From JBGPJM01 sp041485385 (GTDB lineage Bacteria > Planctomycetota > Phycisphaerae > Phycisphaerales > UBA1924), in NCBI GenBank assembly GCA_041485385.1, contig JBGPJM010000151.1:1-11924 (forward strand): a stretch of DNA of 11,924 nt, in the 5' to 3' direction. Positions 6,757 through 11,924 of the stretch are shown here, in pieces; position 1 is the first letter of the stretch, and every line of letters begins with the position of its first letter. Under the pieces are notes generated by a model, which saw only the letters and a list, made by a program, of their open reading frames with translations, was not told the DNA's origin and did no database searches. A program made the position numbers and the translations under genes.

Positions 6757-8913
6757 ATGACCTTCCTCACCCCCCTCCTCGCCGGCATCGCCGCGGCTAT
6801 CGCCATCCCGTCGCTGATCATCCTGTACTTCCTCAAGCTGCGCCGGCGCGACCTCGAGGTTTCGACCACGCTCCTGTGGAAGAAGGCGATCCAGGACCTG
6901 CAGGCCAACGCGCCGTTCCAGAAACTCCGCCGCAACATCCTGCTGCTGCTGCAGTTGCTGGCCCTGTGCGCGGCGCTGTTCGCGATCGCGCAGCCGGAGT
7001 TTCGGGCCGACACGACGGTGGGCAAGCGCTCGATCATCCTCGTCGATCGCTCCGCGAGCATGCAGGCCACCGATGGGGACAAGGACAAGCCCGAGGCGAA
7101 GCTCGCTCGCCTGGACGACGCCAAGAAAGAGGCGCTGAAGTTCGTGGACTCCCTGCGCGAGCCGGGGATCTTCGAGGAGCGCGGCGACGAGGCGATGCTC
7201 ATCGTCTTCGACACCGCCGCCGAAGTGCGTCAAAACTTCACGTCCGACAAGAACATGCTCAAGTCCGCGATCAACGCGATCGAGCCCTCCGACGCCCCCT
7301 CGTCCATCGAGCAGGCCTTCAAGCTCGCCAAGGCGTACACGGGGACGCAGAAGTTCGAGGACCAGGTGCAGGAGAACAAGGGGTTCGTGCCGGCGGGTCC
7401 GGGGGCGATCATCCACCTGTTCTCCGACGGGCGCCTGCCGGACGCGGAGAAGGTGAACACCGCGCTGGAGGACACCGTCGTCTACCACGCGATCGGCCGG
7501 GCCGATTCGACGAACATCGGCATCGTGGGCCTGCAGGCCACGCGGGCGTTCAACGACCCCAACAAGCTGTCGATCTTCGTCGGCCTGCAGAACACCGCGC
7601 GCGAGGCCAGGAAGGTCGACGTGCAGATGGCGATTGACGAGGTGATCCAGCGAGTCAGCACGGTGACGGTGCCGCAGGCTATCCCGCCGCAGGACACCGT
7701 CGTGCCGGTCGCTGCGCCCAAACCCAAGCCGGCCGATGCGTCCGACGGCACGCCCGCGAAAACCGCCGAGCCCGTCCCGGAGTGGAAGCCCGGCGTGGGC
7801 GGCGTGGTGTTCACGATCGACCGCGTGGAGGGGGGCGTGGTGACCATCAAGCTGATCAACAACGACGACGATGCGCTGGCGGCCGACGACTTGGCGTACC
7901 TGGTCTTCCCCCCCGCCAAGCGGCTGGCTGTGGCGCTGGTCACCGAGGGGAGCCTCTTCCTGCGGATCGCGCTGGAGGGGTTGGACCTCTCGAAGTTCAA
8001 GGTGATGAAGCCCCCGGAGTTTCAGCAGCTCCTGGACGAGGGCAAGACGGGCGAGTACGACGTCATCGTCCTGGATGGGTGGCTGCCCAAGGTGAAGCCC
8101 GAGAATGGCAAGGGCGATGCGGTGCCCGGGCTGCCGCCGGGGCGCGTGCTGGCGATGAACGTGGCGCCGGCGTCGGCGGGGATCATCGACGAGGGCGAGG
8201 GGGAGCGGTCCCTGATCGTGGACTTCAAGCGCGAGCACCCGGCGCTGAAGAACGCGGCGCTGGACCTCCTGGACATCGTCAAGTCCCGCAAGGTGCACCT
8301 GGCGCCCGATGCGCCCTCGGAGGCGATCGCCCAGACGCAGGACGGACCGGCGATCATCGAGACCACCGATGTGCGGACCCACGCGATCGTGGTGCCGTTC
8401 AACGCCGTGGAGACGAACTGGCCGCTCGACCCGGGGTACGTGCTGTTCCTGGCCGGCTCGCTGACGTACCTGAGTGACTCGGGCGGGGCGGGCCCGATCG
8501 TGCGCCCGGGCCAGACGCTGTCGTCACGCCTCCCGCAGGGGGCCACCGACGCGAAGCTCACGCTCCCCAGCCGCGACCGGCTGGACCTGTCCCCCGCGGC
8601 GGACGGGAGCGTGGCCTACGGCCCGATCCGTAAGACGGGGATCTACACGGTGACCTGGACCGGGCCGGCGACGCCGACCGACGAGGTGTCCGACGACGGG
8701 CGGGCGCGCCGGCACGTGGCCGCGAACCTGCTGGACCCGGAGGAATCGGACATCGGCACGCGCCCGGTCCTGGCGATGGCCCGCGAGGTTGTGCAGGCGA
8801 AGGAGGGGGGCTCGGCGAACCTGAGCCGGAAGCTGTGGCCGTGGCTGCTGCTGGGGGCGCTAGCGGTGGTGATGCTGGAGTGGTTCGTCTACAACAAGAG
8901 GGTACACATTTGA
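6757..8913 (+). CDS. BatA-like membrane vWA protein
   Basis: This is a 718-residue protein. The N-terminus is the BatA/aerotolerance-regulator type: a membrane segment (about 5-26) ending in YFLKLRRRDLEVSTTLLW, a linker, and a second membrane segment (about 61-79) ending in AIAQP. A vWA domain follows, with MIDAS D97-R-S99-A-S101-M and D224 in LFSDGR; the usual MIDAS Thr appears to be Ser in the SSIEQAF region (about 182-188). A Pro/Ala/Lys-rich linker lies near 313-346. A second alpha/beta segment (about 388-445, with KRLAVALVTEG and EYDVIVLDGWLP) resembles the GATase-like fold. One C-terminal membrane segment (about 692-711) ends in YNKRVHI. The bulk is probably periplasmic between membrane segments. 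Its position after moxR and DUF58 is the usual Bat-type arrangement. The name aerotolerance comes from Bacteroides and need not apply here; function in this organism is unknown. Confidence 0.9.
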   Translation: MTFLTPLLAGIAAAIAIPSLIILYFLKLRRRDLEVSTTLLWKKAIQDLQANAPFQKLRRNILLLLQLLALCAALFAIAQPEFRADTTVGKRSIILVDRSASMQATDGDKDKPEAKLARLDDAKKEALKFVDSLREPGIFEERGDEAMLIVFDTAAEVRQNFTSDKNMLKSAINAIEPSDAPSSIEQAFKLAKAYTGTQKFEDQVQENKGFVPAGPGAIIHLFSDGRLPDAEKVNTALEDTVVYHAIGRADSTNIGIVGLQATRAFNDPNKLSIFVGLQNTAREARKVDVQMAIDEVIQRVSTVTVPQAIPPQDTVVPVAAPKPKPADASDGTPAKTAEPVPEWKPGVGGVVFTIDRVEGGVVTIKLINNDDDALAADDLAYLVFPPAKRLAVALVTEGSLFLRIALEGLDLSKFKVMKPPEFQQLLDEGKTGEYDVIVLDGWLPKVKPENGKGDAVPGLPPGRVLAMNVAPASAGIIDEGEGERSLIVDFKREHPALKNAALDLLDIVKSRKVHLAPDAPSEAIAQTQDGPAIIETTDVRTHAIVVPFNAVETNWPLDPGYVLFLAGSLTYLSDSGGAGPIVRPGQTLSSRLPQGATDAKLTLPSRDRLDLSPAADGSVAYGPIRKTGIYTVTWTGPATPTDEVSDDGRARRHVAANLLDPEESDIGTRPVLAMAREVVQAKEGGSANLSRKLWPWLLLGALAVVMLEWFVYNKRVHI

Positions 8914-9007
8914 CGGAGAGCGGGGGGGAGGGGGAGGGGGGGCCTGATCCGATCTGTGCCCGGCGCGAACCCTCGTCCCCGTATCCGCGAACCTCTCCCA
9001 CGAGCGC
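8914..9007 (+). other. Short intergenic gap with G-tract (possible G-quadruplex)
   Basis: Immediately after the BatA-like stop, the + strand has three G runs: 7 at 8922-8928, 5 at 8930-8934 and 7 at 8936-8942, separated by single A residues. The two 7-base runs can each supply two G-triplets, so a four-tract G-quadruplex is possible in DNA or in the transcript. No clear promoter, terminator hairpin or Shine-Dalgarno is seen in the remaining bases up to 9007. Confidence 0.5.
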
Positions 9008-11620
9008 ATGAACTCGCCGCACCGATCTCCCAACAACCCGCCGATGCGTCGCACAGCCGCTCTGCTCCTGATGCTCGTGTCGGTGCTGTTGCTCGGCGGC
9101 GCGTCCGTCGCCCGGGGCCAGTCCCGCGGCGACAAGGACGGGAAGCCTACCATCACCGTCGACTTCGGCCTCACCGGTGTGATCTGGCCGGAGCGATGGA
9201 CGCCCATCACGGTGAGTCTCACCTGCGGGCCGCTGCCGTTCGACGGCCTGTTGGCGGTGGAGTACCAGCAAGATTCGACACAAACCGCCCAGATCATCCG
9301 TCCTGTGGCGGGCACGCCGAACAAGACTGTCTCGGTCCAGATGATGGTGAGCGTGCCGCCGTCGTGCAGGCGCATCGAGGTGTCGCTCTTCGACCGCTCC
9401 CGCGGGCTGGGAAGCCGGCCCGTGCAGCGCCTGGTCTTCGCCCAGAATCCCGACCGGGACGAGCTCCCGCTCCCCACGATGACCACGCGCGGCGGCCGCG
9501 CCGGGCCGGTGGTGGTGGGCGTGGGCAGTGCCTCCGGCCCAGCCGCCGCGGTGAGCATGCTCAGCGACTTCACGACGGGTGAATCCGCCGTCCCGAATAC
9601 CACCGTGCACGCCGCGCTGGTCAGCGCTGCGCATCTGCCGCTGGTCTGGGCGGGGTACGACGGGGTGCTTTTCCTGGCGGCCGAGGCCGATGCGAGCCTG
9701 TCCACCGACCCGCGCGCCTTGGCCGCGGTGCGTGAGTGGGTGAGCGCGGGCGGGCGTCTGGTGATCTTCGTGACGACGGTGAGCAGCGAGTGGTGCCAGT
9801 GGCTGCCGCCGCAGGATTCCGCTGATGGTCGCCCTCGCCTGCCGGTCCAGATTGACCCGCCGACGGAGGGGCCGGCGCCCGATGGGTTGGCCGAGGCGCT
9901 GCGTGCACAGATCGAGCGAATAGGGACCGCGCGCGACAAGGCCTTGGCGGCGATGCCGGAGACCGCGCTGCCCGATCACGGGGGGCGTCCGGTCCCGCCC
10001 AGCCCGTCCGAAAGCGAGGCACCGGCAGCGGCCCGGCCAGCCCTCGACACGCCGGCGGCTGCGCCGAACCCCGGGCCCGAGCCGGCGGCGAGCCTCGCGT
10101 ACCGGCCGATCCGGCTCACGGAGTTCGGCGCGGCGGGCGGCTGGAGCGTGCGATGGCCCGTCTCCGGGGCGGGCGGCGCCGGCGTGCTCGCCGAGGGGCC
10201 GGTGGGGTTCGGGTGGGTGACGGTGGTGGGATTCGATCCCCGGCGTGCGGCCACCATGGTCTCCGCCGCCGCCACGCGCGCAGCCTGGACCGGCATCCTC
10301 GAGAACGCCTTGGCGGACTGGCGGGTCGCGTCCGTCCCCCCCGACGCAAAGAACTACTACGCCGCCAACACGCCCGAGAGCGGTAGCCTGAGCCTGGCCC
10401 CGACGATCGGGCAGGCGGCCCGCTCGGCGGTCCTGGACAGGCTCAGCGACGTGCCCGCCGCGGGGAGCGAGGTCTTTCCCCTCATCGTCGCGGCGATGGT
10501 CGTCTTGGCGCTCCTCATCGGGCCGGTGGATGCGATCATGCTGCGTCGACTGCGCCTGCGGCACAGATCGTGGGCGACGGCGCTGGGGTGGATCGCTCTG
10601 GCGTCGCTGGCGACGTACGGTGCGCCGGGGTTGAGCCGATCGAGTGTCACGCACGTCGGGCGCGTGTCGGCCATCGACGCGATCGCGCCGCGCCCGGGGC
10701 CCCAGGGCCAGGACGACCCGCCGCCGCTGGCGTGGCGCTCCTCGCTGTCGGGCGTCTTCGCCGGTCGGACGGCGCGTGTGGAGTTCACCGGCGCCACGGC
10801 CGGGGCGTGGTGGCGCGGAGTCTCGGCGCTGAGCTCTGTCGACTACTACGGGCGGCAGAACCGGTCGCACATGCACGCGGCGGGGCGCGCGACGCAGCTC
10901 CTGCCCGACTTGGGCGCGCTGGCCGTCGGCGATCGGCCCGATCCGTGGGGCGGATTTGGTGTCGGCTCGCCCGGTGCGGGGGGGAATCACCTGGCGCCGG
11001 CGTACCTCCGGCTCTGGACGTTCCGCACGTTTCAGGATCAGGCGCGCGTGAACCCGCCGCTGGGCGCGGCCGTGGAGCCGGTCTCTGCGGACGGCGAGGA
11101 CGGCTGGCGCGTCCATCTCTTCAACGTTCCCGACGGGGCGATCATCGCAAACGCCATGCTCCGCCTGGGCTCCGACTGGTACTCACTGGAGTTCCCGAAG
11201 GAGCCGGGCGCCGCCGGCCGGCGCGTTGGCGTTGCGGGCAAGCGCCGGGGCGACGCGGCGGAGTTCCTGGCGACCGCGCCGGAGAACCCCGAGTTGATCT
11301 ACGGTCGATGGGGCGTCCAGGCACAGACGCTCTTCAAGCCCGGGCTGGCGCTGGGCCTGCCCGGGGCCGATCGGCGGGCCATGGCGATCCGGCGGATGGC
11401 CGAGAGCGGCCGATGGGCGGCGGTGTACCTCCAGCTCGACGACATGCCCCCCGACGTGCGGGCCGACGGTGCGGGCGACGCCGTGTACAAACACACTGTC
11501 GTATGCCGGCTGCTCGTGCCGCTGGGCGGTTCGCCCGGCAGCGCGGTGACTCCGGTCCCTGCCGAGGAACCCGTCGGCGATTTCCCCGCTCCCTCAACTC
11601 ATGGAGGACCCCCCCGGTGA
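9008..11620 (+). CDS. Large exported/membrane protein of unknown function
   Basis: I do not recognise a named family. The start is uncertain: ATG 9008 (870 residues) or ATG 9044, which gives a textbook signal peptide (MRRTAALLLMLVSVLLLGG); neither has a good Shine-Dalgarno. Numbering from 9008, a beta-rich exported domain covers about 45-150. An alpha/beta segment follows (about 217-258, YDGVLFLAAEA then AVREWVSAGGRLVIF), resembling the GATase-like fold in the neighbouring vWA proteins but without a visible catalytic Cys. A Pro/Ala-rich linker lies at about 324-361. Two membrane segments (about 489-510 and 523-541) flank the basic loop RRLRLRHR, which places that loop in the cytoplasm and both flanking domains outside. 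The C-terminal ~300 residues are unassigned. Its stop overlaps the start of the ABC ATPase, so it is probably an accessory of that transporter or of the MoxR/vWA system. Confidence 0.8.
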   Translation: MNSPHRSPNNPPMRRTAALLLMLVSVLLLGGASVARGQSRGDKDGKPTITVDFGLTGVIWPERWTPITVSLTCGPLPFDGLLAVEYQQDSTQTAQIIRPVAGTPNKTVSVQMMVSVPPSCRRIEVSLFDRSRGLGSRPVQRLVFAQNPDRDELPLPTMTTRGGRAGPVVVGVGSASGPAAAVSMLSDFTTGESAVPNTTVHAALVSAAHLPLVWAGYDGVLFLAAEADASLSTDPRALAAVREWVSAGGRLVIFVTTVSSEWCQWLPPQDSADGRPRLPVQIDPPTEGPAPDGLAEALRAQIERIGTARDKALAAMPETALPDHGGRPVPPSPSESEAPAAARPALDTPAAAPNPGPEPAASLAYRPIRLTEFGAAGGWSVRWPVSGAGGAGVLAEGPVGFGWVTVVGFDPRRAATMVSAAATRAAWTGILENALADWRVASVPPDAKNYYAANTPESGSLSLAPTIGQAARSAVLDRLSDVPAAGSEVFPLIVAAMVVLALLIGPVDAIMLRRLRLRHRSWATALGWIALASLATYGAPGLSRSSVTHVGRVSAIDAIAPRPGPQGQDDPPPLAWRSSLSGVFAGRTARVEFTGATAGAWWRGVSALSSVDYYGRQNRSHMHAAGRATQLLPDLGALAVGDRPDPWGGFGVGSPGAGGNHLAPAYLRLWTFRTFQDQARVNPPLGAAVEPVSADGEDGWRVHLFNVPDGAIIANAMLRLGSDWYSLEFPKEPGAAGRRVGVAGKRRGDAAEFLATAPENPELIYGRWGVQAQTLFKPGLALGLPGADRRAMAIRRMAESGRWAAVYLQLDDMPPDVRADGAGDAVYKHTVVCRLLVPLGGSPGSAVTPVPAEEPVGDFPAPSTHGGPPR
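11603..11607 (+). promoter_or_regulatory. Ribosome binding site of ABC ATPase
   Basis: GGAGG lies 9 bases before GTG 11617, within the last codons of the upstream gene. It supports the GTG start. Confidence 0.7.
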
Positions 11621-11924
11621 TCGAACTCAAATCCGTCACCAAGACCTACGGCACGCTGGTCGCCCTCGACGCGCTCACGCTTTCCATCGGCGAGGGAGAG
11701 ATCTTCGGCTTCATCGGTCCCAACGGGGCGGGCAAGAGCACGTCGATGAAGATCCTGGCGTGCCTGACGCGCCCCGACTCCGGCCAGGCGACCGTCGGCG
11801 GCCTGGACGTGATGTACGACGGCCCGAAGATCCGCACCATCGTCGGGTACATGCCCGATTTCCTGGGCGTCTACGACGACCTGACCGTCGACGAGTACCT
11901 GCAGTTCTTCGCCGCCGCGTTCAA
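11617..11924 (+). CDS. ABC transporter ATP-binding protein (3' end outside window)
   Basis: The frame starts at GTG 11617, overlapping the TGA of the preceding gene by 4 bases (GTGA), and runs off the right edge after 102 codons. The start of an ABC ATPase is clear: A-loop Y11, Walker A GPNGAGKST (34-42), and a Q-loop region VGYMPDFLGVYDDLTVDEYL (76-95). The usual Q-loop Gln is Asp (D81), which I recall from some ABC-2/GldA-like ATPases. The signature motif, Walker B and H-loop lie beyond the window. ATPases of this type energise ABC-2 permeases; the permease gene is expected downstream. The 4-base overlap implies translational coupling to the 870-residue membrane protein. Confidence 0.93.
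   Translation, partial: MIELKSVTKTYGTLVALDALTLSIGEGEIFGFIGPNGAGKSTSMKILACLTRPDSGQATVGGLDVMYDGPKIRTIVGYMPDFLGVYDDLTVDEYLQFFAAAF

Noticed and set aside
6723..7637. Alternative + strand frame starting in the right inverted repeat and running into the BatA-like gene
   Set aside because: Its translation is a charged low-complexity shadow, while the frame from 6757 has BatA and vWA motifs and a good ribosome binding site.
8558..11116. Long antisense open frame (852 codons) opposite the 870-residue protein gene
   Set aside because: Its composition is Arg/Pro/Gly/His-rich with no recognisable fold. The + strand frame has a signal peptide, membrane segments and coupling to the ABC gene.

Overview
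The window is GC-rich, and all its genes lie on the + strand, mostly tightly packed. The gene content (large membrane-anchored von Willebrand A (vWA) proteins with glutamine-amidotransferase-like domains, a MoxR AAA+ ATPase, a DUF58 protein, a BatA-type protein and an ABC-2-type ATPase) is most like Planctomycetota, possibly Phycisphaerae. This assignment comes from gene content and protein style only; there is no rRNA or other marker here.

Layout: 1-837 is the 3' part of an NHL beta-propeller gene that runs off the left edge. 860-3904 is a ~1000-residue membrane vWA/GATase-like protein. 3965-5005 is MoxR. 5014-5572 is a separate cassette: a GxxExxY (PD-(D/E)XK-like) gene bounded by ~40-bp inverted repeats made of CACAGAG units. 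5592-6521 is a DUF58 protein. 6529-6736 is a gene-less element with 28-bp inverted repeats of the same CACAGAG family. 6757-8913 is a BatA-like vWA protein. 8914-9007 is a short gap with a strong G-tract. 9008-11620 is a large exported/membrane protein of unknown function. 11617 to the right edge is the start of an ABC transporter ATPase, translationally coupled to the gene before it.

The core genes look like one functional unit. By family knowledge, MoxR ATPases act as chaperones or remodelers for vWA-domain partners. DUF58 and BatA-type proteins are their usual neighbours, and the ABC-2 ATPase with an ancillary membrane protein commonly sits beside them in planctomycetes. The first vWA protein has one intact MIDAS site and a second vWA-like domain whose metal-binding motif is replaced by His-Ser-Cys-Glu-Met.

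The most notable feature is the pair of CACAGAG inverted-repeat elements. Both sit in intergenic gaps of the same operon-like cluster. One carries a nuclease-fold gene whose candidate starts, likely ribosome-binding site and stop codon fall in or next to the repeats. The other is a short MITE-like copy without a gene. This suggests an autonomous/non-autonomous pair of a poorly described mobile or repeat system centred on GxxExxY proteins.
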